Source: CAZKCK01 sp964552325
Lineage (GTDB): Bacteria; Bacteroidota; Bacteroidia; Bacteroidales; TTA-H9
Assembly (NCBI GenBank): GCA_964552325.1
Contig: CAZKHA010000095.1
Coordinates: forward strand, 1-13,207
Reading direction: 5' to 3'
Length of the DNA stretch: 13,207 nucleotides
The stretch's first letter is position 1. Each line of letters starts with the position of its first letter. The translations under genes were made by a program, and so were the position numbers. A model generated the notes under the pieces. It was not told where the DNA came from and did not search any database. It saw nothing but the letters and a program-made list of their open reading frames with translations. Of the stretch, positions 1 to 7,192 are shown one piece after another.

Positions 1-13
1 GTTATGCTCCTTT

Positions 14-54
14 GCTAAAATCCTCATTTACTCAATGTAAACTCCGGTTTTAGC
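14..54. repeat. Imperfect palindrome at the left edge, possible interspersed repeat
   Basis: Outer arms GCTAAAA (14-20) and TTTTAGC (48-54) are exact reverse complements. Inner arms TTTAC (27-31) and GTAAA (37-41) are also exact and flank a 5-nt loop. The two 6-nt segments between the arms (21-26 and 42-47) are largely unpaired. The element lies in non-coding sequence and is not followed by a T-run, so it is not a normal terminator. It could be a REP-like or mobile-element-related repeat, or a structured RNA. The sequence alone cannot decide, and the window edge may cut it. Confidence 0.4.
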
Positions 55-345
55 TCAGTCGCAGGCCTCGAATATAGAATTTTTAGAAGCCCCCTATAGT
101 TAGCTTTTAATTCGATTCAAAAAAAATGAATATGGCTATCTATTCGTAAACTCAGAAAAGCAACTATTTGTAAGCAGTTAGTAAACAATACGTAAGGATG
201 CTCCATAACAGCATAGCGTGGCAAGTTACTCGATTTTTTTATTCCAGTTAACCAACAATACAGTAATCCGTAAAATGCAGCTCCCAAGACCAGTTCACTG
301 TAAGGAATCGATTTTGTGATTACCCGAAATTACATGAGCTACAAC
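55..345. other. Non-coding stretch with no recognised feature
   Basis: AT-rich sequence with frequent stops on both strands. I see no tRNA, no clear promoter match and no convincing coding region. It contains only a minor ATGCT...AGCAT inverted repeat near 199-216, too short to interpret. With the palindrome at 14-54 it makes up the gene-free left end of the window. Confidence 0.5.
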
Positions 346-371
346 AAAAAAGCCCCCAAAAATTGGAGGCT
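346..371 (-). terminator. Rho-independent terminator of the Omp28-like gene
   Basis: Arms 351-359 and 363-371 form a 9-bp stem with a 3-nt loop. Read on the minus strand, the one non-Watson-Crick position (355/367) becomes a G:U wobble, whereas on the plus strand it would be a C:A mismatch. On the minus strand the stem is followed by a T-run (350-346). It lies 22 bp past the stop codon of the minus-strand gene. Confidence 0.8.
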
Positions 372-393
372 TCTTATGCAACTAATCAGGAAG

Positions 394-2040
394 TTAGTTT
401 ACAATTATCTTTTGATTATAGGTTTGCGTTTGATTGCTGTATGTAAGCTTATAAATACCTTTCGATAGGTGAGTTAGTGGAATAGTAAGAACACCCTCCG
501 TTAGTTGTGAACTGGAATAAACCATCCGCCCACTTATATCATATAAGTACACTTGCTCACCATGTTTAAACCCGTTTGGAAACTCAATATTTACAAAACT
601 TGATGCAGGATTTGGATAAACATTAAGAGTTGAATTTGAAGCCATTGTAATTCCGGTAACGCCACTAACCAAAAAGTCAACGGTTTCTTCTAGTAAAAAC
701 GAATTTCCGGTATAAATGGTTTGACTGGTTTTATCTGCTATTTTATACAAACCGGTGCCATGTTTGCAGCAGATGCCATTCCCACCTAAATCACTGATCA
801 CAAATCGATATGCCCCATTGTCTGGTATAGTCAATGGAACAATATTTACTTTATTGGGTTCAGTATAAGGCCCGCCTGATTTAATAATTTCCCCATTCTC
901 GTTTAATACTTTCCAGGTTGTTTCTTGGGGGCGCTCATCGGTACGAAGCACTAAGGTAATAGGGGCTTGGAAGTAGGAACTTACCATTCCAAACGACTGG
1001 CTTTTTTCGTTGTTGCCTGCATATTGATCCACTTGGCCATTGGGATTGCTTACACTTACCTGAATAGAGTTCTGGTTTTCAGGGGTAAACGTAATTTCAG
1101 GTAAAACCAAGGTATCCTTACTTAAATAAGGTATGCTGCCAGTCCAATTATAGGTTATTGGAGTGCTCCCATTTACGTTATACGTAATAGTTGCTGAGGT
1201 TAGTTCCGTTGCACCATCGTTACGCAGTATTATTTGTGGGCTAAGCCTTCCCATGGATACAGATTGGGGTATGTTTGAAAGGTTGGCAAGCGCTATGTCG
1301 TAGTTTAATGTAGGTTGAATATCGGTTAATGGAACCTTTATGGCTTGTAAGATTTCTTTGGTAGAATTATCCTGTAAAAATGCAACCAATTCACAATTTG
1401 TAATTTCCCATTCATCCGGCACATCAAATTCCAAGGCTGTCGTAACAGTGGACTGACTTGCAAAATTCACCTGGGTGCCTAAATGGTCGGGTATCATTAA
1501 GCGTTCAACAAAGTTAAGTTCGGTCATGCCTTGCCAAGCTTCTTCTATATTTGATTCAGTAAGAACCAAATGCAGCCTTAACGAAGGGTTAGGTGTGATG
1601 GCAACCTTGTTAGCCGTAATGTTAATGTCGTATGAACGCGCCGTTGCTGTTCCGGTTAGGTTTAGTGTAAACGAAGATAATACATTGTTTCGTTGGTTGA
1701 CTTTTGGCAGGTACGAGCTGTACATGCTTTGTGTTTGGCTTCCACCTACCACGGGTAGTAAACCATCGAAATGTGCGGTAGGAAAACCAGTGGCATTGTA
1801 AAAGTTATTTCGATAATCGCTGGCTGTGGTGGCATAATCATCGCCTCCATGGTACTCAATCACAGCTACATTGTAGCCATTGGCTATCAATTCTTCCACC
1901 CCCATGGCAGCACCTGGGCAATACTGGCACCAGGTTCCCGTAGCTACCTCTATCACTACTTGGTTCCGTGGAACTTGTTGTGAAATAGCATGAAAGGAAA
2001 AAGATAGAAAGGCAAGTACTAAAAGGTAAAATTTGTTCAT
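394..2040 (-). CDS. Omp28-like secreted protein with thioredoxin-type CxxC and T9SS sorting domain
   Basis: A 548-residue exported protein. The start at 2040 is chosen because it places a clean signal peptide (MNKFYLLVLAFLSFSFHAIS) at the N-terminus; an ATG 26 codons upstream (2118) would bury it and lies upstream of the likely promoter. Residues 28-95 resemble the thioredoxin-like part of Omp28-related proteins, with WCQYC (Cys38, Cys41) and a possible cis-Pro in GFPT (Pro87). The middle, about 140-350, is beta-rich and unassigned. Residues about 354-458 resemble a small domain with SGGPY and a GICC cysteine pair (Cys424, Cys425) that I recall from other secreted proteins. The last ~79 residues, starting near LNVYPNP and containing YDISGRMV, are a T9SS type A sorting domain. 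It probably passes the outer membrane by T9SS and is released or surface-anchored. The redox role and partner are unknown. It is divergent from the next gene, which is also T9SS-sorted. Confidence 0.88.
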   Translation of the reverse strand: MNKFYLLVLAFLSFSFHAISQQVPRNQVVIEVATGTWCQYCPGAAMGVEELIANGYNVAVIEYHGGDDYATTASDYRNNFYNATGFPTAHFDGLLPVVGGSQTQSMYSSYLPKVNQRNNVLSSFTLNLTGTATARSYDINITANKVAITPNPSLRLHLVLTESNIEEAWQGMTELNFVERLMIPDHLGTQVNFASQSTVTTALEFDVPDEWEITNCELVAFLQDNSTKEILQAIKVPLTDIQPTLNYDIALANLSNIPQSVSMGRLSPQIILRNDGATELTSATITYNVNGSTPITYNWTGSIPYLSKDTLVLPEITFTPENQNSIQVSVSNPNGQVDQYAGNNEKSQSFGMVSSYFQAPITLVLRTDERPQETTWKVLNENGEIIKSGGPYTEPNKVNIVPLTIPDNGAYRFVISDLGGNGICCKHGTGLYKIADKTSQTIYTGNSFLLEETVDFLVSGVTGITMASNSTLNVYPNPASSFVNIEFPNGFKHGEQVYLYDISGRMVYSSSQLTEGVLTIPLTHLSKGIYKLTYSNQTQTYNQKIIVN

Positions 2041-2070
2041 TGGTAGTTGATTTAAGTTGGTTTGTAATGG

Positions 2071-2078
2071 CAAAAGTA
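2071..2078 (-). promoter_or_regulatory. Candidate -7 box for the Omp28-like gene
   Basis: On the minus strand this reads TACTTTTG, an exact match to the Bacteroidota -7 consensus TAnnTTTG. It lies about 30 bp upstream of the chosen start. No well-spaced -33 TTTG is visible; the nearest (2090-2093) is only 11 bp away. The match supports starting the gene at 2040 rather than 2118. Confidence 0.5.
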
Positions 2079-2160
2079 CGTGTTTTCTGCAAATCCATTT
2101 TTCGTAATGGGCAACCATAGACGATTGCTTGTGTTAGTAGTGCTGTAAATGTTTACGGGG

Positions 2161-2193
2161 TTTAGAGTTACCTAGAGTTTTTTAGTAACTTTG
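2161..2193 (+). promoter_or_regulatory. Candidate promoter for the duplicated-domain secreted protein
   Basis: TAACTTTG at 2186-2193 matches TAnnTTTG exactly. A TTTA at 2161-2164 sits 21 bp upstream as a weak -33 element. The implied transcript start is near 2200, giving a leader of about 40 nt. Confidence 0.55.
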
Positions 2194-2240
2194 CGCTGTT
2201 TATAAAACCAAACTTTTTTACCAAACCAAATTTTGTCATA

Positions 2241-3341
2241 ATGAAAAGATTTTTACTCTTTATGCTTGTTTTACTGGCATTTACACGTGTGCATAGCCAG
2301 AGTTTTAGTTTAGCCACTGCCGATGGTACGCCTATTGCCTCTGGCGAAACAATTTACGTTTCAGGAATTCCTACCGAAGAGATTGTTATTGAGCTTTTAG
2401 TAACAAACACTGCCGCTGTTGCTAAAGACGTTTTGGCTCGTAAGGCCCCAATAAATGTGCCTGAAGGCAGCACCGATGTATTTTGCTGGGGGTTGTGTTT
2501 TCCTCCTTTTGTAACGATTGCCCCCGAAGCCCTTAACATTGCCCCAGGTGCAACAAATGCAGAATTCTCTGGCCATTACACCAGCAATCTTGTATATGGA
2601 CATGCCGAAGTTAGGTATAGTTTTTTTGATTCGCATAATACCAACGACAGCGTTTATGTTAATGTGGTGTATGTGCCTACAACATTGCAATTAGGCGCTG
2701 AAGGCGTTGGCATACAATGTAATCAAACCGTTACAGCATCAGGTGTATTTACCGAGGAAGTTGTTTTTGAAACAGCAATAAAAAACAGTGGTGAAGCAGG
2801 AACTTTTGTAGTTCGTAAAAAAGAAATGAACATGGTTGCCGGCACAAACTCGTACTTCTGTTGGGGAGCCTGTTTTCCACCCAGCATAACTTTATCTCCT
2901 GGTTTGGCCATTGCCGCCGGCGAAACTTCCAATGAATTCTCTGCCCATTATGTTCCCAATCAAATCAATGGAATTTCTACCGTTACCTATAGCGTGTTTA
3001 ACTCTGCCAATCCTCAAGATTCTATTTGGTTCCACGTTGCTTTTGATGGGCATGCTTCGGGCGAAGGCACTACCGAAGTTACAAAGGATGTTGTTGTTAA
3101 AACCTATCCTAACCCCGTAACCGAGAAAGTAATCTTTTCGTACGAATTGCCCGCAGTGGCCGGAACAACTTTTATTCGCATTAGCGATTTAACAGGAGCC
3201 ACCGTTAAAAACCTTAAGCTCGATGGTCCCAAAGGTACGCTCACAGCATTTGTTGCTGATTTGAATGCAGGTTTGTATTTGTACTCCGTTGTTCAGAATG
3301 GTAAAGTGCTTACAACTAAAAAGTTGACTGTAGTGAAGTAA
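2241..3341 (+). CDS. Secreted protein with two FCWGxCFPP repeat domains and T9SS sorting domain
   Basis: A 366-residue protein of unknown function. Residues 1-20 are a signal peptide ending at VHSQ. Two tandem copies of a roughly 125-residue beta-rich domain follow (about 21-147 and 148-270). Each has an RK.....N region, the motif FCWGxCFPP (81-89 and 206-214, with cysteine pairs 82/86 and 207/211), an AP/AAG turn, an EFS.HY segment and a final beta strand. The CxxxC spacing suggests a structural disulfide or a metal site, but this is inference. An additional unpaired cysteine is Cys160. Residues about 280-366, with TYPNPV and ISDLTGATV, form a T9SS type A sorting domain, so export to the cell surface or medium is expected. 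It is monocistronic, between its own promoter and terminator. I recognise the motif as one seen in Bacteroidota T9SS proteins but cannot name a function. Confidence 0.88.
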   Translation: MKRFLLFMLVLLAFTRVHSQSFSLATADGTPIASGETIYVSGIPTEEIVIELLVTNTAAVAKDVLARKAPINVPEGSTDVFCWGLCFPPFVTIAPEALNIAPGATNAEFSGHYTSNLVYGHAEVRYSFFDSHNTNDSVYVNVVYVPTTLQLGAEGVGIQCNQTVTASGVFTEEVVFETAIKNSGEAGTFVVRKKEMNMVAGTNSYFCWGACFPPSITLSPGLAIAAGETSNEFSAHYVPNQINGISTVTYSVFNSANPQDSIWFHVAFDGHASGEGTTEVTKDVVVKTYPNPVTEKVIFSYELPAVAGTTFIRISDLTGATVKNLKLDGPKGTLTAFVADLNAGLYLYSVVQNGKVLTTKKLTVVK

Positions 3342-3364
3342 ATTTTTCCCAAAAAATAACACTG

Positions 3365-3394
3365 AAAGCCTCCCATATAAGGAGGCTTTTTTTT
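3365..3394 (+). terminator. Strong rho-independent terminator
   Basis: A perfect 9-bp stem, AAAGCCTCC (3365-3373) and GGAGGCTTT (3381-3389), with a 7-nt loop runs straight into a T-tract ending at 3394. It lies 24 bp after the stop codon of the duplicated-domain gene and separates it from the kinase gene. Confidence 0.92.
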
Positions 3395-3472
3395 ATCTTA
3401 GCAGTTTCAATTTCAGTAGTTGCAATTAAAAAAGTACATCCTGAGTCGCCACCTCCCTAGCTAATTTGTCAC

Positions 3473-4240
3473 ATGCAAAGCCAAAACATCCTGTCTATCC
3501 TAATTTTTATTTTCCTTTGCCTCATCATCTTTATGCTTATCTATATGGTAATCAAGCGCCAAAGGCAAATCGAAAATTACCGGAAGCAAAAGCTTAAGAC
3601 CGATGTTTTGCTCAACACCTTCTTAAATCAGCTTGACCTGCATACCATTTTCAATTTCTTAAACATGATTGGCGCATCCTTGTACCACAGCTCGAAAGAT
3701 GAGAGCTACCAAATGATAACAGAATTTGCAAGAATGCTCCGTGGGAACCTTACATTTAATATACGCTTGCTTAAACCCTTGGGCGAGGAGTTGGAAAAGC
3801 TGCAAAACTATCTTGACCTGGAACGTGAGCGCTTCGAGAAAAAGTTTGAATTCGAAATCGTTGTTGAAAATCCAGAACTTTATAGCGTCGCCGTTCCCCG
3901 CATGTTAATTTATGTCTTTGTTGAAAATGCTGTAAAACATGGCATTAAACACCTTGATAAACAAGGAAAGGTCAGAATCAAGGTTGGTAAACGCGGCGAG
4001 TTTGTAGAGATAATAGTTACTGATAATGGCATCGGACGCCAGCGTTCAGCCGAAATCGGAAGCAAATCAAATGGTTATGGCAAACGAATCGCTAATTCGT
4101 ACTTGAGCATATGTAATTCAAAAAAGCTGCAAAATCTTAGCATACAAGTCGATGACTTTATCCCGGTTAGCGAAAACCCAGGTACCATGGTCACCTTGTT
4201 ATGGAATCCAAACCATCAGGATTTACTCAAACCTCTTTAG
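3473..4240 (+). CDS. LytS/YehU-type membrane sensor histidine kinase
   Basis: A 255-residue kinase. It has one N-terminal membrane segment (about residues 6-27), a basic juxtamembrane stretch, and a His_kinase (PF06580-like) region. The predicted phosphoacceptor is His57 in LHTIFN, where the family usually has PHFLFN. The characteristic helix with EEL..LQNYLDLERERF follows (about 105-121). The HATPase_c domain shows an N-box (ENAVKHG, Asn152), a G1 box (DNGIG, 184-188) and a G2-like GYG (201-203). There is almost no extracytoplasmic sensor domain. An in-frame TAG at 3458-3460 rules out a longer start. Kinases of this family usually pair with a LytTR response regulator, but none is in the window; the next gene is a TetR regulator with its own promoter. 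No clear TAnnTTTG promoter was found upstream. It may signal to a regulator encoded elsewhere, or be degenerate in phosphotransfer. The family call is firm; activity is uncertain. Confidence 0.88.
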   Translation: MQSQNILSILIFIFLCLIIFMLIYMVIKRQRQIENYRKQKLKTDVLLNTFLNQLDLHTIFNFLNMIGASLYHSSKDESYQMITEFARMLRGNLTFNIRLLKPLGEELEKLQNYLDLERERFEKKFEFEIVVENPELYSVAVPRMLIYVFVENAVKHGIKHLDKQGKVRIKVGKRGEFVEIIVTDNGIGRQRSAEIGSKSNGYGKRIANSYLSICNSKKLQNLSIQVDDFIPVSENPGTMVTLLWNPNHQDLLKPL

Positions 4241-4306
4241 CACTTACTGCTTCATTCTGATAATATATTGAATTAGAGGTTATTAAATTTTTTTTTGAAA
4301 AAACTC

Positions 4307-4336
4307 TTGACTTTTTCGAATTTCGTTGTAATTTTG
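4307..4336 (+). promoter_or_regulatory. Promoter of the tetR-efflux operon
   Basis: TAATTTTG at 4329-4336 is an exact match to TAnnTTTG. TTGAC at 4307-4311 lies 17 bp upstream as a -33-like element. A T/A-rich tract precedes it (about 4285-4305). The implied transcript start is near 4343, inside the adjacent palindromes. This is the only good promoter match upstream of the seven-gene run. Confidence 0.65.
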
Positions 4337-4340
4337 CCGC

Positions 4341-4366
4341 TTGGTTTAACCAATTAGTTAAACTAT
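4341..4366. promoter_or_regulatory. Putative TetR operator: two adjacent 13-bp palindromes
   Basis: TTGGTTTAACCAA (4341-4353) is a perfect 6-bp inverted repeat around one base. It is followed directly by TTAGTTAAACTAT (4354-4366), whose inner 11 bases (4355-4365) form a perfect 5-bp inverted repeat around one base. The two units are also inverted relative to each other: 4344-4363 is a 20-bp palindrome with 9 of 10 pairs matching. The site covers the expected transcript start and ends just upstream of the regulator gene, where an autorepressing TetR protein would block transcription. The binding protein is inferred from position. Confidence 0.62.
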
Positions 4367-4379
4367 ATGAATAAATCAA

Positions 4380-5006
4380 ATGGTCAAAAACATGGAACTT
4401 AATGATTCAACTACCGAGATTGCCATTCTGAATGCCGCTCGCGAAATATTTATACGAAAAGGCTTCGATGGAGCCCGTATGCAAGAAATAGCCACGGAAG
4501 CAGGCATAAACAAAGCCTTGCTTCACTACTACTTCAGGTCGAAAGACAAACTCTTTGAAGCTGTATTTATCGAGACGTTTGTGAAAATAGTGCCGGCCAT
4601 GCTCGTTTCACTTAACTCAAACTTGCCACTCTTCCAAAAGATTGAGTTGTTCATCGCAACGTATATTGACGCTTTGGCCAAAAACCCGTTTATCCCAGGG
4701 TTTATTTTGCACGAGTTGGCCCATAACGAAGATCGCGTGGCTAAACTTATACGCGGAACAGGCCTTAACCCTTCCATTTTTATACAGCAGGTAACCCGCG
4801 AAATAGCCGAAGGCAAAATAAATGAGATAGACCCCCGGCAATTAATAGTCAATATATTGGCCCTTTGCATCTTCCCTTTTGTGGGGAAACCTATCCTAAA
4901 GTCGGTAATATTTGCCAATAATGAGGACGAGTTTAATCATTTTATTCAATTGCGAAAAACGGAAGTGGCAAAATTTATTATTAATAGTATAAAAAAGACC
5001 CGATAA
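4380..5006 (+). CDS. TetR/AcrR-family transcriptional regulator
   Basis: A 208-residue regulator of typical TetR length. The N-terminal DNA-binding domain (about residues 12-60) has the AAREIF.RKGF lead helix and the HTH pattern ARMQEIATEAGINKALLHYYF, followed by SKDKLFEAVF. The C-terminal helical part (about 65-205) would bind the ligand and dimerise; its ligand cannot be read from sequence. It is the first gene of the efflux operon and lies 4 bp before the TolC gene. By analogy with CecR (YbiH) and the ybhGFSR genes of E. coli it probably represses the operon until an exported compound binds. The start could instead be the ATG at 4392 (Met5), which would remove four residues; neither has a clear Shine-Dalgarno site, as is usual in Bacteroidota. 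Confidence 0.93.
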   Translation: MVKNMELNDSTTEIAILNAAREIFIRKGFDGARMQEIATEAGINKALLHYYFRSKDKLFEAVFIETFVKIVPAMLVSLNSNLPLFQKIELFIATYIDALAKNPFIPGFILHELAHNEDRVAKLIRGTGLNPSIFIQQVTREIAEGKINEIDPRQLIVNILALCIFPFVGKPILKSVIFANNEDEFNHFIQLRKTEVAKFIINSIKKTR

Positions 5007-5010
5007 TCTT

Positions 5011-6276
5011 ATGAAACGATTGATTGTAATAGCTTTAATCCTAGCTTCGAGGCTGGTGACGGCACAAGGTGTTTTAACTTTGGATGCCTGCCAACAAGCA
5101 GCGGCCAAGAATTTCCCTTTAGTTAATAATCAACAGTTGTATGACCAAACATATCAGTTTACCTGTAATGCACTCAAAGCAGCGTTTTTGCCAAGCCTGG
5201 CAATGGGTGGGCAAGCCTCGTGGCAATCAACCGTTACATCCTTGCCCATAAGCTTTCCGGGAATTTCAATCCCAGAGATGGCCAAAGACCAGTACAAGCT
5301 AAACCTTGATGCTACCCAATTGATATACGATGGCGGCTTAACCAACATAAATAGGCAGTTAGCTGATGTTCAATTGGCCGCTGACAAGAATGATTTAGCC
5401 ACCGAGTTGTACAAACTTCGGCAACGAATTAACGAACTATACCTGAATGCAAATCTCTTGCAAAAACAAATTGCCATCACCCAAACCATGCAACAAAGCC
5501 TCGAAGCCCGACTAAAGGTTTGCCAATCGGCTTTTGCTAATGGCTCTACAACCGCCGCGCAATGCGAAACCCTGAAAGCCGAAATCCTATTGCTCAAACA
5601 GCGTAAAACCGAATCCGAGTCAGCCCAAAAAGCCGTAGCCAAAATGCTATCCATTTATACAGGCTTGGAAATTACCGAGCAAATGATAGCCGAACTACCA
5701 GCTATTGAACAGAACCAACTTTTAACAATCACGAGCCGCCCTGACTATATTGCCTTTGATTTGCTTCAAACAAAAGCCTCCTTGAATGCAAAGCTTATCA
5801 GCACGGCCAAAATGCCAAAGGTAACTGGTTTTGCCCAAGCGGGTTATGGCCGCCCAAGCTTAAACATGCTCAGCAGCGATTTCGACCCCTATTTTATGCT
5901 GGGTATACGGTTTAACTGGATGCTGTGGAATTGGAAACAAACAACCAATCAAGCCAAAGTGGCCGAATTAAAAACAACTTCGATTGAATATGCAAAACAA
6001 ACCTTCGCAATGAATATACAGTTGCAGTTGGCCGCCAAACAAGCCGAAATTCAAAAATTCTTGGATTTGATGGACTCTGACAACGAACTTATTGAAACCA
6101 GAAAAAAAATAAGCGCCGAAGCTGCATCACAGTTTGATAACGGGGTTTTGCAAAGTGCCGACCTTGTTCAGCGAATAAATGAAGAGGCTACGGCCAAGTT
6201 GAATGCCGAAGTACATAAGCTTCAACTTAACTATGCCAAAATTATGTACAATGAATTACTTGGTGTGAATAACTAA
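5011..6276 (+). CDS. TolC-family outer-membrane efflux protein
   Basis: A 421-residue outer-membrane factor, expected to trimerise into the exit duct of the exporter. A signal peptide ends near VTAQ (residues 16-19). The mature protein begins with LTLDACQQAAAKNFPL, typical of the OEP family. Two internally similar halves follow, each with long alpha-helical stretches and a beta-strand region. The first half has the YDGG motif near 106-109; the second has YFMLGIRFNW.LWNWKQT near residue 295. Length is normal for the family. It sits between the regulator and the adaptor with short gaps (4 and 12 bp), so it is probably co-expressed and dedicated to this transporter. The E. coli ybh operon, by contrast, has no outer-membrane factor gene of its own. 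Confidence 0.93.
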   Translation: MKRLIVIALILASRLVTAQGVLTLDACQQAAAKNFPLVNNQQLYDQTYQFTCNALKAAFLPSLAMGGQASWQSTVTSLPISFPGISIPEMAKDQYKLNLDATQLIYDGGLTNINRQLADVQLAADKNDLATELYKLRQRINELYLNANLLQKQIAITQTMQQSLEARLKVCQSAFANGSTTAAQCETLKAEILLLKQRKTESESAQKAVAKMLSIYTGLEITEQMIAELPAIEQNQLLTITSRPDYIAFDLLQTKASLNAKLISTAKMPKVTGFAQAGYGRPSLNMLSSDFDPYFMLGIRFNWMLWNWKQTTNQAKVAELKTTSIEYAKQTFAMNIQLQLAAKQAEIQKFLDLMDSDNELIETRKKISAEAASQFDNGVLQSADLVQRINEEATAKLNAEVHKLQLNYAKIMYNELLGVNN

Positions 6277-6288
6277 TCTATTACAAAT

Positions 6289-7185
6289 ATGAAAACGAAA
6301 TACATGTTGGTATTAATTGCCCTTTTAAGCTTATTTAGCTGTGGCCGAAACGAGAAAACTGCCGATGCATACGGCAACTTTGAAGCAACCGAAATCACTG
6401 TATCAGCCGAAGCAAGCGGCAAAATCATGAATTTAAACCTGGAAGAAGGCCAAGTATATGATTCAGGCCAACTGGTTGGAACAATTGATTCAACCGATTT
6501 GGTCCTTAAGAAACTTCAGTTGACCAACCAACTGAGCGCCTTGGAATCGAAACGCTTGAACCTGAATGCCCAGGCTGATGTGTACCAACAACAGCGAGCC
6601 AATGCCCTAATTGACAAGCAGCGTATTGAACGCCTGCTAAAAGATGGTGCTGCCACCCAAAAACAATTCGATGATATTTCGTCGAGCCTGCGACTCATCG
6701 ACAAGCAAGAGCTTTTGGTTAACTCCCAGTTTACTGGCTTATCAGCTGAAGTAGAGGCATTAAAGGCCCAGATTAACCAAGTTAAAGAGAGCATTAAACG
6801 CTGTGCCATACGTGTTCCAATTAAGGGAACTGTGCTGGCACGGTATGCCGAACAAGGTGAATTGCTAGCCTATGGCAAGCCTGTGTTTAAGATTGCCGAT
6901 ATGAACAAAATGACCCTAAAAGCCTATTTCTCGGGCGATCAAATGGCATCGTTTAAACTTGGGGATAAGGTTGAGGTACTTATCGATAAGAATGAAACCG
7001 AAAAAACATCCGTTGAAGGCTTGGTAAGTTGGATTTCGTCAGAAGCCGAGTTTACGCCCAAGATTATACAGACCAAGAAAGAACGCGTAAATATGGTGTA
7101 TGCCGTAAAAGTAGCTGTGGAAAATAATGGTATGCTAAAAATTGGCATGCCCGGCGAAGTTGTGCTTGCAACTGCTGCAAAATAA
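6289..7185 (+). CDS. HlyD/YbhG-type membrane fusion lipoprotein
   Basis: A 298-residue periplasmic adaptor. The N-terminus has a lipobox LFSC with Cys18 as the predicted lipidated residue. The first half-lipoyl motif is at about 37-68 (ASGKIMNLNLEEGQ). A long alpha-helical coiled-coil hairpin spans about 70-170, and the second half-lipoyl segment, with the motif VPIKGTVLARYAEQGE, follows at about 171-200. A beta-barrel follows, ending with ISSEAEFTPKIIQTKKERVN (250-269), a segment characteristic of the YbhG branch. It would bridge the permeases to the TolC channel. It is slightly shorter than E. coli YbhG. The first ATPase gene begins 7 bp downstream. Confidence 0.93.
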   Translation: MKTKYMLVLIALLSLFSCGRNEKTADAYGNFEATEITVSAEASGKIMNLNLEEGQVYDSGQLVGTIDSTDLVLKKLQLTNQLSALESKRLNLNAQADVYQQQRANALIDKQRIERLLKDGAATQKQFDDISSSLRLIDKQELLVNSQFTGLSAEVEALKAQINQVKESIKRCAIRVPIKGTVLARYAEQGELLAYGKPVFKIADMNKMTLKAYFSGDQMASFKLGDKVEVLIDKNETEKTSVEGLVSWISSEAEFTPKIIQTKKERVNMVYAVKVAVENNGMLKIGMPGEVVLATAAK

Positions 7186-7192
7186 TGCTGAA

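Noticed and set aside
40..75. TTAGCTCAGTCG-like stretch as a tRNA D-arm
   Set aside because: No acceptor stem, anticodon arm or T-arm can be folded around it on either strand.
2041..2118. N-terminal extension of the Omp28-like protein from an upstream ATG (2118)
   Set aside because: It would place 26 charged and mixed residues before a clean signal peptide and would start upstream of the TAnnTTTG match on the minus strand.
3461..3468. CTAATTTG as a -7 box for the kinase gene
   Set aside because: It departs from TAnnTTTG at the two key bases and lies only 4 bp from the start codon.
4285..4320. T-run and GAAAAA...TTTTTC repeat as a terminator for the kinase gene
   Set aside because: The stem is short and made only of A:T and one G:C pair; it reads better as an AT-rich element upstream of the operon promoter.
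7142..7192. Longer first ATPase starting at TTG 7142
   Set aside because: It would overlap the adaptor gene by 44 bp in another frame, and the family's N-terminus begins near MINIVGVSK.
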